Shown piece after piece: positions 47,155-60,300 of a stretch of DNA of 64,000 bases. The translations under genes were made by a program, and so were the position numbers. The notes under the pieces were generated by a model. The model did no database searches. It was not told the DNA's origin and saw only the letters and a program-made list of their open reading frames with translations. The stretch's first letter is position 1, and each line of letters starts with the position of its first letter. Location: positions 16,200,001 through 16,264,000 of the forward strand of contig CP139754.1 of NCBI GenBank assembly GCA_034370585.1. The letters run 5' to 3'. This DNA is from Fragaria x ananassa. Taxonomy: Eukaryota > Streptophyta > Magnoliopsida > Rosales > Rosaceae.

Positions 47155-49711
47155 CTGAATGGCTTCAATTCAGTAACTCTTCGCGATCGCAACATTCTCA
47201 GTAACCAACAGTATACTTTTTTGGATTTCTAGTGCTTCATATTTTATAGATTTGTTTGCTTTGCCGATAAACCCTAGGCAAGGGTTTTTCACCCTATGCT
47301 AGCTAGGGTTTTTCTTAGAGCTACCCTGAGCTTTTGCGGAGTTGAAAATTGACTCCGAGCTTGCTCTAGGGTATAGGGTACTCCTGCAAATTGAAATCTT
47401 TTTCCAACTGACGATTTTTTTTTTTTTTAAATCCTTTGTAGGCATAGCAACTGCAATATGGGACACTGGTTGAGGTAGGAAGACCTTGTATCTTTTAACA
47501 TATTTGTGCTAGCTAGTAATGTGTAAAGAAACCCTTTGGAGCTTGGATGAATATAAATAAATATGAAATTAATTTTGTTGAACACCTTGATTGGAATGAA
47601 TGTTTTATTGACATTTGTCACATACATTTTCTGTTTAACATGAGAGCTTCACTCAAGAACTGTCGCGGAATACATCATGTTCTGCTCTATCTTAAGTGGA
47701 GTTCCGATCCATGCATGTTCTAAAATGTAGCAATAATAGATGTAAGAAAGTCATAAGTAAATTACAAGTTTGTCATGCCTTTGCTGCTGGAGGAGCAAAG
47801 TTATTTCTGTTGTTATAACAAATGCGAACTTAGTAATACACTTCGAATACTTGTTGTTCCGGATCGCCATCTGGGCTATTTGGAGAACATTGAAGTGTAG
47901 CGGGGTGATTCATTCCAGGAACTCGATGAGATATACTCAGTAGCAAAACAGAAGAATGTGCGTCCCTTTCTGTAATTCCGATTTATTTCAGGTATACATT
48001 GGGAAATACTGTAATGGAACCGGTTTCGAATTCCATACATTCTGTGCAAGCCGATGAGTGGAACAGAACATACGAATGCAAACATTTTATATTTTCCTTC
48101 TATATGGTAGATTTTGTACTCCTTCTAGGTGATCTTTTCCATGAGAATAACCCTCAATGTCAACAATAGTTAAGACCATTGAAATTCTACGTCGTCATTC
48201 CCGAGCATTCAACCAGTGCATTCCTCACCCTCAGTGATCAATCAACCAGTGCAGTTTCAAGTTGTTAGCGACCAGACTGAAGTTTGCATATATGTAAGGA
48301 ATTATATGCACTTCGTTTTCGGAATGGCATACCAAAGCTGAGCTTTTGTTTTAGTACCATAGAAGTGGTGCAATATTGCAAGAGTTTTCTTTGGGTATTG
48401 AGTTTATTGACATCTACATAACATCGTTATTCTAGTATTGTTTTTTTGAGTACTAGTACCAGTGTGCCACCTTATACTCCTCCCACCATACCAAAGTAAT
48501 AGCAACTATTTCCTCTACAGGCTTAGCCTCACCATTCCAAAGTTTTGCATGCCGGAAGTAGACCAAATAGTCCACACAACTGTAGCTATACGAGTTAGAG
48601 AATTAGAACAGGAGGATACTAACCAATCAAGGACATTGGTAGCAGCAAGTTGGACAGGATTATGCGCCAATTGAATAAAAGATGAGGCATGAGTACCACG
48701 GAGTCTATTTCGTGTCGGAAGAATGTTGGCTGTCAATCTCCACACACAACTTCACTTTAGCCGGGACCGGTGCGTCCCATATTGTGTTCCAGAACCCCCT
48801 TTCTTGCAAGGTGATAGGCCGACTTCACAGTATAAGACATATGCCATACTCCTAATGTGCTGCAAGCCTGAATAGGATATCTTTACAAGTTATCACGGTG
48901 GCAAGACTGTTCGAGCATGGTGTTCCTTGTGGCTGTGTTTTGGCTTTTTTGTTGTTGTCTAACTCATCAATAAAACAAAAGCCTGTTCGAGCATCTCCAC
49001 ATTGAAGCTTAGCTAGGGCTATAATGAGACTAAAATGAGGAAAAACAAGATTCATTGCTCGGTTGTGTTCCTAAGGATGACTTCTTCCAAATGCAAGTCA
49101 AATGGTTGCAAGTTCCTTGTTACAAGATAACAATGACCTGATCAAAGCTCATGCAATTGCAAGAAACTAATCTAGAACACTATAGTCATTTTCTCTAGCC
49201 AAACTGTCATTACCCATTCAAACTGAACCTGCAGCAACTAACCAAACCAAAAGCTGTCCTCTGGCTTCCAAACTACTTGTTTGACGATAAGTAGATTTTT
49301 TTTTTTTTTTTTTAACATGCTAGATCTGCAGAACCACTCGCTTTTGTTCCTGGAAACCCTGAACCACAAGCCCTGAGCTGTCTTCTCTATTCACTGTGCA
49401 AGAACATAACTCGTCCTTACAGTTTGTTTTTCTTTGAACCAACAGGAAGACAATTCGTCTACAATACTACAGCTTTCACAATAATATTAAGATGTGGTAA
49501 TCATATGACCATTATGAAGCTAAAATTTACTAAGAAAACACTATCCTATCAACATTTACCTAAGTTTATGTTGAGTATTGGAGCCCACTTCCGAGTATTC
49601 ATAAACATGAACAACTGTGAATGACAACTAATACAACAGAAGGAAATTGAGAGACCACTAATGCAACATTTAGATTGCAAAGAGACGTTCATGAACAAGT
49701 TATAGATCTCA
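47155..49711. other. Intergenic region
   Basis: About 2.5 kb with only short chance frames; no gene or element boundary recognised. The end near 49711 is the 3' flank of the GTPase gene. Confidence 0.5.
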
Positions 49712-52700
49712 TCAAGGAAAATTAGAATCCGGGACATCATCAAGGATGAAAGGACCTAACTTACCTGTTCTGAATAGGGTAAGAAATTTTTTAGATACCA
49801 TCAACCGAGCTTCTGGCCCCTTGATAGCTATCTTCAGTGCCTTCTGCAGTGCTTCAAACTGCAGATCTATAAGTACCTCCAAGTCAGCTTCATCATCTAC
49901 ACTGCCATCAAATTCTGACAGAGTCGAATAGAGTGCACATTCTACTTTTGTTACCAGATCCTGGAAAGTGAAGAAATATCAGCAAATCAAGTCACCAAGA
50001 ACTCTTGTCTAGGTACACTTGTAATTGTGAAACAAAAAAACAAAAAACAGAAAACAAAGCTAAATACGAACTGAAACTGATGAACAAGTATAAATAAATA
50101 GCAATAAGAAATGGATTGTGAGCATCAGATTATTTTCTTTTTTTGGGAGCATCAGTTAAAACTTAACAATAAAAAAAAACAGAATATTTTCTATAAGTCA
50201 AAAACTTGAAACAATAATGTAGTCGAGACTAGAGAAGTGGACCACAATAGAGAAGATACAACTCATGAGATTCAACACTACCAACCAAGGTTCACACTAA
50301 CCACTTTAAGCCAGACGGGGAAAAAAAACCTAGACCACAGTTGCCTTCCAAAGCAAGGCAGTATATAACTATAATATTAGAAAGCTACATAAACAGATTG
50401 TTAGAATCTCACCAGAACTCTCTCCTAAAGCTCCTCCATCCTTGGACTCATGTAATACTGTTTTATATTTACTTCTTACAATGAGAAAGACAATGAAGTT
50501 AATTGGATGTACAGTGTCATTGTTTAATGTAACTCTGCATAATTAAGCCTCAGAATGCCAATTTATTATTGACAACCCTGACAAACTTTATTGTTCATTG
50601 ATTGTAATACATAATACATAATCCATACGTGGTTGTGTCCAGAGACCGTTAAATAAAAGACTAACAGTATCAACTCCAGGAGGCTATTATGTTAACAAAA
50701 ACTCGGTCTTCAATCAAACACCAAACCCAATACTACTATAAACCAAACAAGAACTAAAAAGAAAGAAAATTGAAATTCAAACCCATACTGATGTACAAAA
50801 TCTCTCTATACAAAAAATTCCACGCTCTTCAAAAAATTCAACATACAGCAGCATCCTAAACCAAACCACAACTAAAGAAACATAACATGTTCCCCGTCAA
50901 ACCAATTTAAACCAAAACCCATACCAATGTCCAAAATCTATCCCACAAGTTCCGGCCTGTAAACTAAAAGAATCCTTTCGCTTCTTTCCATCCATACCTT
51001 CCCTGACGGACTTATTTGAATACAATAATTCCTATTTATACAGTACACATGTAGATAATATGGACAGAAAAACCAACCACAAGGCTAGTTACCCAATATA
51101 ATTGAGCAAGTCGGATACCAAAATATAATAAGCCTAGCATCTGGTAATGAAAAAAAAAATATACAAGTATAGGATGAAAATTGTATCTTTTTTCCTTTCA
51201 ATAAGAAAATTAGAATTTAATCAATTTATGTACCCCAGAAGTTTGAAGAGTGAAGCTTGGGACATCAGATACCTCAGAAGTATGAAGCAGTCCCACATAG
51301 CACTAAAAGTTGGGGTATCATATCCTGTGCATAAAAAAAAATACAGTAACATCAATTAATTACCTCAACGTACAGTACACCAGACTTATTTGGCAGCTTC
51401 CTCTTTGGTCGAAGATTTTTAAGACTATAGTCAACTTTTTCCTCAGCTTCATATTGAATGCCTTCCATTCTGCTATTATGTGAGTTTCGCCAGTGAAGAG
51501 GAGTCCTTCTAGTATTTAGAACTGCAAGTAAGTATTGAGCAATACGTTCCTCCCCCACCACCGAATCTTTAACAGATCCTGCATGTTCATTTGATACTAC
51601 TAATAAGATTCAGTGATTTTTTATGCTGACTGAACAAACAAACATCCACCCCCATCTAAAGTAAATGCCAAGGACAATCTCTCAGATGCCAACCTATAGC
51701 TTAACTGGTTATGAAGAACAGAGGGGTTTCTAACAGAAGCTTGAGTGAATTTCATCAATATGTCCAGATTGAATCATGTAAATGATATTTCATTCTTCTT
51801 TTTACACATGGAATTTGGAAATACTACACAGTATGTATTTAGCTAATCAATACTTACGGTCACATGGATCATACACTTTTTAGATAGGAAATTTGACAAT
51901 AACCTTAAATTTCCAAAGGATTGGAGATCTTTCCGTATGAGCCAGCAATGAAAAGCATGTTAATGCAGTTAATAAACCTGGCTGGAAAATGAAACCCTTT
52001 GTGGAAACCCAAGATTAAGACATTAAGTTCATTACCCCAGCACCAGAGCTAAGGTCTTCTTTGTCCATTTTAATAGTCTCAACATGGGTAGTTTAAGAGT
52101 TTAACTGACAAAGATATAATATGGGAAGAGCCATCCTAAAGGCTTCTAGGGAAAAAGGAATTATTAAACAGATGATATATTTAGACAAAGTGGACAAAGA
52201 TGATGCAGCAAACTTACGAGAGAGGTACCAGAATCTAAAACCCCTTGAAGAAACCCCTAAAAGAGAAACAGAGAGTACTCCTAGACTACTGCTGCTTTTC
52301 AATCCTTTAAAATACAAGAGAAACTATAAATTTTAAAAGCCTCAGAAACTGAAGGACAAAGAACTGCCCAAATTCTAACTCTCTCTCGAAGATCCTCAAG
52401 CCCTACCGCTTCATAGACTTGAAAACTTCTTCTATTTCTTTCCATCTACAACACCCAAAGATACAGCAACCCCCACAACGTTTTGGCATTCTTCCCTTTT
52501 CCAAAAGCAGGACGATTAATAGCAAACAGAGCAGAAATCTGCACTGCAAACTTCCAAGGCACCGCATCCTCAGAGTTAAGGCTAAGTTCTATTCAGATAC
52601 TTAGAGAAGTCAAGTGCTATTCAGAGTCTACTAGAGTCTTCTGGTGAGTCCAATGTGTCTGAGTTTTCAAGGGCATCTTGTTATGAAGTGACTGAGAGTC

Positions 52701-53148
52701 CTCACTTACCATGTTCTCTCTCTGGTGCAGCCCCTATTCTCTATTTCCCTAAGTACTCTGAAACTAAAGCTTCTATAAGTCTTCTGTTTCTGCGAAAAAC
52801 TATAACCCTTCTCTTTCTGCTGAAAACTATAAATCGTCTGACCTTCAAAGTCCACCATAAGCACTCAGAACCAGCCTTCCCTTTACTTTTAGCCTCATAA
52901 GATGTAAACTATCAGAGTAATAATTCCTTGTATACTTAATGACACGGGACATAAAACTTGTTAAAGTGACCTTATTTTCTCTAAGGCTCAATATTTGGGA
53001 TATGTTTTCACAGGTCTCTACAGATCATGATGTATATAATCTTACCATGCATTTTCAAAACAACGTTGCATTTCAAGACAAATTGACATAGAACCTAAGT
53101 CCCAATTTACTACTTGCAAGGGAACTGCAGTATCCATAGATTTCACGA

Positions 53149-53196
<48 letters not shown>

Positions 53197-54541
53197 ACAT
53201 TAATCAATAATTCACAATGATTTAATGAAGTAGTTTATGTAATAGTCAAGGATAAGCACAGACCCAAGCCTATATCTGAAGGACTATTGAAGGAGGATAG
53301 AATATAAACTTTCAGAACGGCAAAAGAACAAAAGAATGAAATTGAGGGGAAAGAACCAACTGATCAAAGGATATTATTGAAAACATATTAAGTGCAATTG
53401 TACCACAACTTCCTAAAATATGTCTTTCTATGTGCCATGTATGCCTGAAGGTCAAAACATTGGCAATGCTACAGCCACACTAATAACTACCAGAGCAAAC
53501 TGCTAGTTAGCTGAAAATAAAAATAGAAAGACAGACCTGCAAGAGCTAGCTTTAACCCTGTCTCTATGTCTGGGATACTTGGAACCAGTACACCTGGAGT
53601 GTCAAGAACATATATGCTAGGCTGATGAGCAATCTGTAGATAAACAATCGAACAAGGTCAGAGCCACAATGAAATACAGAGAAGATGAAAAATTCAATAA
53701 TAAACAATGGTGATTGACCTTGTATCCAGCAATGTCTTGAGTAACACCAGGCAAAGGACCGACCGTAGCTCGCTTCATCTTCCCCTGCACTAAGAAAGAA
53801 ACTCAAACATTGTCATTCGGTCTTTCTTATAAAGTTCATGAAATAGCAGCCACTAACATTAACAATATGAACTCACTCGGAAAGCGTGACGACGCAATCT
53901 GATGAATAGAATTAATCAGAGCTGATTTGCCAACATTAGGAACCCCAACAACCATAACAAGCAGGGTGGGTTCTCTCGAAATCACCTCCTTCAGTTTATA
54001 CTCCACCAGCTCCAGAAGCTTCGATTAAAACCCGAAACACAACTAAGGTTTGTAAAAGCCAAATCAAAATCACAAAACCGGAAACCAAACAGAACTGAAT
54101 GTACCTTGGAAACAGAACTCTTGCTATGCGCACTTATGGGAATGCAATCTTTCCCGGACGATTCCAAAAACCGAGTCCATCTCTGCAGAAACTAAAGTTC
54201 TAATCATTGACTTCAAATAACAAAGAACAAGATGTGAGATATAGATGAGTGAATATTACGTGCATGATGTTGGGGTTGGCGAGGTCCTTCTTGTTGAGGG
54301 CAACAAGGGAGCGTTTGGAGCGGAGTTGGGACTGAAGGTCCTGATTGGCAGAGGACAACGGAATGCGAGCGTCACGGACCTCAATGACGAGGTCGGCGAG
54401 CTTGAGGCGGTCACGGATGGCGGTGGTGGCAGCAGCCATGTGGCCTGGGAACCAGTTGATGGCTCCGCCGCCGGTGATGAACTCCATCTCTGCCAACCCC
54501 AGACCCTTCTTCACTACTTCCTTTAGTCCTCCTGTCACCAT
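49712..54541 (-). CDS. DGP2: Circularly permuted GTPase, Mtg1/DGP2 type (organellar ribosome assembly)
   Basis: Members of this YlqF/Mtg1 family help assemble the large subunit of organellar ribosomes; the plant homologue DGP2 is described as mitochondrial. Seven exons on the minus strand join in frame to 377 residues: 54260-54541, 54105-54182, 53877-54018, 53719-53789, 53537-53633, 51364-51578, 49712-49960. INWFPGHM near residue 28 is the family hallmark. The GTPase motifs occur in permuted order: G4 NKKD (83-86), then G1 GVPNVGKS (145-152), G2-like GVTQDI (182-187), G3 DTPG (202-205). The last exon reads KKFLTLFRTGKLGPFILDD. The short N-terminus has no obvious long transit peptide. The ATG at 54541 is the first one in the exon. 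No lesion is visible. Confidence 0.93.
51579..53536 (-). other. Large DGP2 intron 5
   Basis: 1958-bp intron holding a (GT)n microsatellite and only unsupported short frames on the plus strand. Confidence 0.7.
53151..53194. repeat. (GT)n microsatellite
   Basis: 22 uninterrupted GT units inside DGP2 intron 5. Confidence 0.97.
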
Positions 54542-54912
54542 TTCTCCTCCCGGGAAGCTTCAAATGTTCTCACTCTCTGGGTTTTAATGGGACTCGGTGG
54601 GGAGGTTCAGGTTCATGGGTTTTTAACCACTTTTTATTTCACTTTTTAGTTTTATGGATTTATATTTTCTCTTTTGTCGGATTTTTTTTATTCAGGAGAC
54701 TTTCATGTCTAGCGTTTGAGTCCAAATTCTCACCAACGTTTGACTTTTGAGGAGTCATTGAGTTCCTATATCTACAGGAGATTAGATTGGATGTGTATGC
54801 TACTAACTTGTTAACTAACAAACGACATTTTTAGGAAGGGATCTCATGTCAAGCTCCGTCCCTGATTTATTCCTACAATTCTAGGACAACCCTACGCATA
54901 AAGGGCTAATAC

Positions 54913-55832
54913 CTACGTAGCACAGAAGCGCCGGGAGACCTACGATTCCCGCTTTAGAACCGGAAGCGGCTGGAAGCGCGCTTCCGAAAAAAGTAGAATT
55001 GGGAGCGTGCTGGAAGCGTGAGCTTCCGATCTGGAAGCGCGAGCTTCCGACTTCCCTACCTCTGCAAATCAAAACACCTTAATTGAGCAAACTCTATTTG
55101 ATATCCCTACCCCTGCCAATATCAACAGGGGAGCAAGCTGCCACTTCCTCTGCTCTTGCAAAGCAAATCTATCTCCTGCCTTTGTAAGTCGAGCTGAGCG
55201 GTGAGAGTATCGGAAAACGACGTCGTGGGGAGGAAGCTATTGCAAGTGGAATTAGGAGAATTTGAAACAGAAGAAACTCCTAGATTTGGATGAAACTGAT
55301 GAACTTGTTGCTGCTGATGAGTTTGAGGGTTTGGAATGAGGCCGGAGAAGAAGTCATGATCAAACCCGGAATCGGAAAGAGGAGGTGGGTTGATCAAAGA
55401 CCAATCTTGTTGCTGCGGGAAGCCACTCATGCCCAAGTTTTCTGAGAAATACATGGTCTGAGCTTGAACAGCCATATTTTAAATCAGAGCTTACTGGATA
55501 TTGGTTTAGATATTGATGCGTTTTAAACTATGACGTACCAACTTGGTATATTTAATACTAATTGTTCTTCATGTTTGACTACTTTGTTTAATATTATCTT
55601 ATTTACTAATTATCTAAATAATAATTATAATGATGTTAGTATTTAGAATAAAATTAGGAACGTTAGGAATATGTGGTGATATTTATTTATTAATACATAA
55701 TATATATATATATAATTATTTTATTTCGCCGCTTCCAAAACGCTTCCGTTTCTAACAATTTTTCAAAAAAACGCTTCGGCGCTTCTAAACGCTTCGCTTC
55801 CACGTTTCCGCTTCCGTTTCCATGCAACGTAG
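54913..55832. mobile_element. Small TIR transposon (hAT-like) carrying a gene fragment
   Basis: 920 bp between ctacgtagcac (left) and its inverse gcaacgtag (right). It is flanked by the 8-bp direct repeat gctaatac (54905-54912 and 55833-55840); the match extends to ten bases if the boundary is shifted. Both sub-terminal regions are rich in ggaagcg / cgcttcc motifs in both orientations. The middle holds the first exon of a host-like gene on the minus strand. An 8-bp duplication favours hAT, although the ends are not the classic CAGGG. Confidence 0.7.
55122..55475 (-). pseudogene. N-terminal fragment of an SBP1/BOI-like RING E3 ligase gene
   Basis: A 117-codon frame starting MAVQAQTMYFSENLGMSGF, Gln-rich in the middle (THQQQQVHQFHPN), and ending FSDTLTAQLDLQRQEIDLL before losing similarity. 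The MAVQAQ start and the (L/I)xxQRQEIDxL segment leading into the coiled coil are typical of plant S-RNase-binding-protein/BOI ubiquitin ligases. Those proteins continue with a coiled coil and a C-terminal RING, neither of which is present. The similarity ends near a likely exon-intron boundary, so the element seems to have picked up the first exon. Function as an E3 ligase is excluded. Confidence 0.65.
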
Positions 55833-55840
55833 GCTAATAC

Positions 55841-56390
55841 CCAAGAAGAGCTTATTGTAGCTTGAACATCTTAAACCAAAGTATGGCCTCTAGAGTCCGG
55901 CCAAACAGGAAGCTTGGGCTTGTTACGGCAACCAAGGGCTCTACCCCTCTTCTTCTGATCCGCTCCTTATCCACTGGCGATCGATTGACACAAGCTCACC
56001 AAAGGATGATTTGGATCACGACCGTCCATGTCTCGGAGCTAGAAAGTTGATGCACCCACCTCCTAAATGATTTTGTATGGTCTTTCCCATGTTGGGTCGA
56101 GTCATAGAGGCTCCGATAAGACCTTTTTGATGACTTGTAGTGTACGAGTTCTGACCTTGGTGTTGTATTGACTTTCAATCTTCCTCTTATCAGCGATGTT
56201 TCACAAGGGAGCATCATCCTTGCTTCCTCTACCATATCCACGTTCATATATAATCCCTCCTCATTAGTGTCAGAATCGAAGTGCTTGACCTATGAGCTGG
56301 GGTTGTGGGTCTTTACATGTAAGATTGCTTCTATACCGAAAGTCATTATGGAAGGGCTTTCCTCACTGGCACTCGTCCTAATGGCCCAAA
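55841..56390 (-). mobile_element. Decayed Ty3/Gypsy pol remnant (integrase C-terminal region)
   Basis: On the minus strand a broken frame reads RTSASEESPSIMTFGIEAIL, then FDSDTNEEGL and LDxxEEAR-like sequence, then KVRTRTLQVIKKVLSEPL and LDPTWERPYKII after a frame change and internal stops. This follows the usual Gypsy order (RTTPxxxTGESPFxLxYGxEAVxPVE ... NEExLRxxLDxxEExRxxA ... WEGPY). It is inactive. Both the small TIR element and the larger hAT element abut it. Confidence 0.6.
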
Positions 56391-56838
56391 AGCGCTAGGC
56401 GCTAGGCAAGCGACGACCCATAGCCTAGCGCCTGGACAACCTAGGCGGGGACTAGACGATTTACTTTTTTCACATTTAAATGATTTAATTAATATATTTT
56501 ATATTATATATAATAATTAAACTTAGTAAAAGTGTAAAACATGAGTAAAAGAAAAAAAATTGGCATGACTTTTTTTTAAAAGTGAGCAACCAGACCTGCA
56601 AATTTATAAACAAATATGATATGTAATTCAAAACACCCTCAACTCTTCAATGCTCATCATAATCACCTGTTCACCACACAACAACTTCAAAATAGCATAT
56701 TTAAAGTGTTCAAAATCAAATGTAAATAACGCAAGCAGACAAGTTTACAACTTCCATAAGTGCATAGCAAATATCTTAATAAAAATAAATCTAGTGAAGA
56801 GTTCAAAATAGTCAAAGTGCTTAAAATAACTTGCAAAC

Positions 56839-59385
56839 CTATGAATCCACTTCTTCTTCTTCTTCACCATATCCCTCTAATATTCCTTCATTGTCGGACT
56901 CAAAATCAAAATCAATCTCATTACCCTCCTCTTCCTCTTCATCCGAGTCTTTAAGTTCTTCACCAAGTTCTCTTACCTCTTGAAGCCTAGCACTTCTCAT
57001 AGGTGGAGAACTACTATCAACTCCCGATTCATCTCTAACCATGTCCATGTCATTGGTAAGATCGGAATCCACATCTTCATCACCATCCTCAACAATCCAT
57101 CCTTGTGCCATACTAACCTCACTAGCAAGTAGCACATCCACTCTCTTCTCCTTTTGTCTTCTCTTTTTGTTGATGATCTTTGAATTGAATTGGACATAGA
57201 CTAAATTGTTCAACCTTCCGGTATCTAATCTATTCCTTTTTTTGGTATGGATCTACATTTAAAAATAATAGTTAGAAATTTATTTAGACAATAACTAAAT
57301 ACGTACACAATAACTTAGTAAGAAACTAAGAACTAACCATTTCAAAAGTGCTCAAATTTCTCTCACAACCGGATGAACTTGTAGTCAAGGAAAGGATTCT
57401 TTTAGCCATTTTTTGCAATTTAGGCACACTATTTCCATAAAGATGTCACCATCCAACTAAAGAAAAAGAAACCAAAAACAATAATAAATGAAAAATTAGT
57501 AAACACATAAGCAAAAAGAGAAACAACTCAAACAAGTAATCAATATAATGAAGATAAAACAATTAGTTCTTATTTAGTTCTTAGTTTCTTACCCCGATCA
57601 TAAGTATCATAATTTGTTGTGCACCCCATCTTAGCCAATGCTCTTCCAAAACCATCTTCTTTCTTCATGTACTTTAATAATTCTTTATTTATCACCTCAC
57701 TTTGGGTTGCATAATCATCGGGGAAAAATGATTCCACACAAGTGAAAAATCCATTCATCACCACGTTATCATTTTCTATGCTTGGATCATTGTAAGTATA
57801 ATAAGGGTTCAATAGGTAGGCCGTCAAATGAAGTGGACCATCTAATCGACCATGACCTTTCCCATCAATGATATCCAAAATTGGGCGAAAGTGAAGTTCT
57901 TGATTCTTGAATGCCTCTTTAATCTCCTCTTTTGCTCTATGTAACTCTCCATACACGAAACCCATAGAGGGCTTCATATCTCCATCAACAAGGAGAACCA
58001 CCTTAACTAAAGGAGCAAAGACCTTTAAGCAAAGAGTTACATCATTCCAAAAAGCAACACTCAAAGTGGTATTAAATGCTGCTTTCCCCTTTGCACTCTT
58101 TGAATGTTTGCTTGCACTACATTCACTACTAGCAACCATAGCCCTCAACTCACTTTTCTTCTCCATCAAACTTTGTTAAGTTAGAAAAGTGGTTGCAAAT
58201 CTAGTGACTCCCGGCCTCACTATATCTTTTTTCTTAGTAAACCTCCTCATCAATGATAATATCTTGTGATGTGTATAAATGTAGATGGTGAATGCCTTAG
58301 CATTCTCAATCACTCCTTTGAATCTAGGTTGGTTCCCAATTCCTTGAAACATAAGGTTGAAGGTGTGGGTTGCACATGAAGTCCAAAATATGTTTGGCCT
58401 CTTCAACTTCAACAAGTCACCCGCTGCCATATTATTTGAAGCATTGTCTGTTACCACTCGAACTACATTTTCCGGCCCAACTTCTTCAATGCACTTGTCC
58501 ACATACTCAAATATATAGGAACCGGTGTGTGCTTCGTCCGATGCTTCCTTAGAAGAAAGAAAAGTAGTGCATTCTTTGCAATTGACACACAAATTCATGA
58601 TACTTCTTCTTCTCCTATCGGTCCAAGCATCCGTCATAATGGAGCAACCATTCAAAGCCCACTCTTCTTCTTGCTTCTTCAATAGGCCTTTAGTTCTCTC
58701 TACCTCTTCCTTCAATAATGGCTCTCTCAATTGGTATTGGGTTGGAGGTTTGTACCCGGGGCCAAATTGACCAACCACTTCCATAAACCTTTTGAAGCTA
58801 TCGTTATCAATAGCATGGAAAGGAATAACAGATTCATACACCCAACGAGCCAAATATTGATGCACTTGATGTGTTCTTTGCTTCCAAAGTGCATCATTAA
58901 TATTTTGCTGTTTTGTATTCTTACTTCCACTCAATGAAGAATTCGGATTGATGATGGATGCAAAACTATCCATAGGCCCTAAAGTACGGAGGGGGGGGGG
59001 GGGGTTTTCCTAACCCTAGACACCCTTTAACTTCTTCATCCCCTTCACGAATAACCTCTTGCCTCACTTCTTGTTCACGTTGAAACTTTTGTTTCTTCTT
59101 ACTTTTTGCTTCTTCAATAGCCTGCTTACACTTCTTCTTAACCTCATCCGAAGACTTATTACACGAAGTTGCATTCCTCTTTATGTGGGCAATATGTTGC
59201 TTAAGCCTATGTATTCCACCACTCAGTACTTTCCCACATAACTTGCACTTCACCTTGTCTACATTTGAAGGGTTCACCAATGCCCCAAACTCTCATCCAA
59301 CATCTTCAGAATTATGCTTCAAAGATGTATCGGCATCAGTCATTGCATTTGACCCTCCGGAAGATGTACCAATACTACCAGCCAT
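56839..59385 (-). pseudogene. hAT transposase (BED finger, DUF659, dimerisation domain) with multiple lesions
   Basis: Start MAGSIGTSSGGSNAM at 59385. A BED zinc finger follows (VKCKLCGKVLSGGIHRLKQHI), then a DUF659-type core (GCSIMTDAWTDRRRRSIMN, VVRVVTDNASNNMAAG), then the C-terminal dimerisation region (SVPKLQKMAKRILSLTTSSS, GCERNLSTFEM, exon ending 57338), and a last exon (KKRNRLDTGRLNNLVYVQFN, acidic tail) ending at 56839. Lesions: TGA for an expected Trp at 59293-59295; a frame change at a 13-G run near 58990-59003; TAA for an expected Leu at 58176-58178 between FLT and QSLMEKK; TGA for an expected Trp at 57446-57448. It cannot make an active transposase. Confidence 0.85.
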
Positions 59386-59389
59386 TTCC

Positions 59390-60300
59390 TAACAAGAAAC
59401 AAGCCAACTCCAATAACTACCAGCCATGTTTCTCAGTTTCTCCAATCACACTAACTCACTAACACAGTAACACACTAACACTATATCACATTATCAGTAA
59501 GTCTGCACAACACCAACAATCTAACAGTCTAACACCCTAACAATCTAACACTAACTAATTACCTGTTGTTTGTTTTCAACTATTGCAGATTTAGATCAAA
59601 TATTCCCTTTAGGTAGCAGATTAAGTATCTCATCCATCACCCTATCTCATTTAAACAACAATGAAATCTAAGATAGATAACTTAAATACGACACTACTTA
59701 CTTGTTGAATGCTGCCAGATTGGTCTATAAAAATGCAGGGCCTACTGACTATCATCTCATTCAATCATTTGGTGCAGGTCATTGCAATTCTCCAGCATCT
59801 CTAATCCTCAATTTTAGCAGTCACCTCTATTTGCTATACAAACATGCAGGAGAAGTGCTAATTAAAAGTTTAAAACATTTATAGAGAAACTAACAATAGG
59901 GACTACTAACACAGTAGGACATAGCAAATTCAGCCGTACATAGCATTGATAGAGAGAGAGAGAGCAAGAGACAGTCACAACTCACAACAAGCAACAAGCC
60001 AAAAACTCATCGAAGAATTACCTATGAAGATTGAAGACTCAGAGGAGAGTGCGCCACGAACAAGAGACAGAGAGAGAGAGGACTCAGAGGAGAGAGATAG
60101 AGAGTCGATGATGGATTGATGGCAGAGTCGCAGAGAACGGCGAGGTCGCTGACGGCAGAGAACGGCGAGGTTGCTGACCGGCAGAGAACGGTGAGGTCGC
60201 TCTGTTTGGGAGAGGCGGGGACGCGGAGTCGAAACGGAGGACTAGGAGGAGAATGATTTGGGATTTGGGAATTAGGTTTGGTGGAGTGGCGCGTGTTTTT
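59390..60300. other. 5' non-coding part of the hAT element
   Basis: Leader/intron-like A+T-rich DNA containing aacac-rich repeats (59450-59560) and a GA-rich tract near 59950-60110. No further exon recognised. Confidence 0.4.

Noticed and set aside
49712..49760. Extra intron with donor GTAAG in the last DGP2 exon
   Set aside because: Reading through gives LFRTGKLGPFILDD, the conserved family C-terminus, then a stop, so the GTAAG is coding sequence.
52121..52336. Plus-strand 71-codon frame in DGP2 intron 5
   Set aside because: Opposite strand to a well supported gene, no family resemblance, no splice context.
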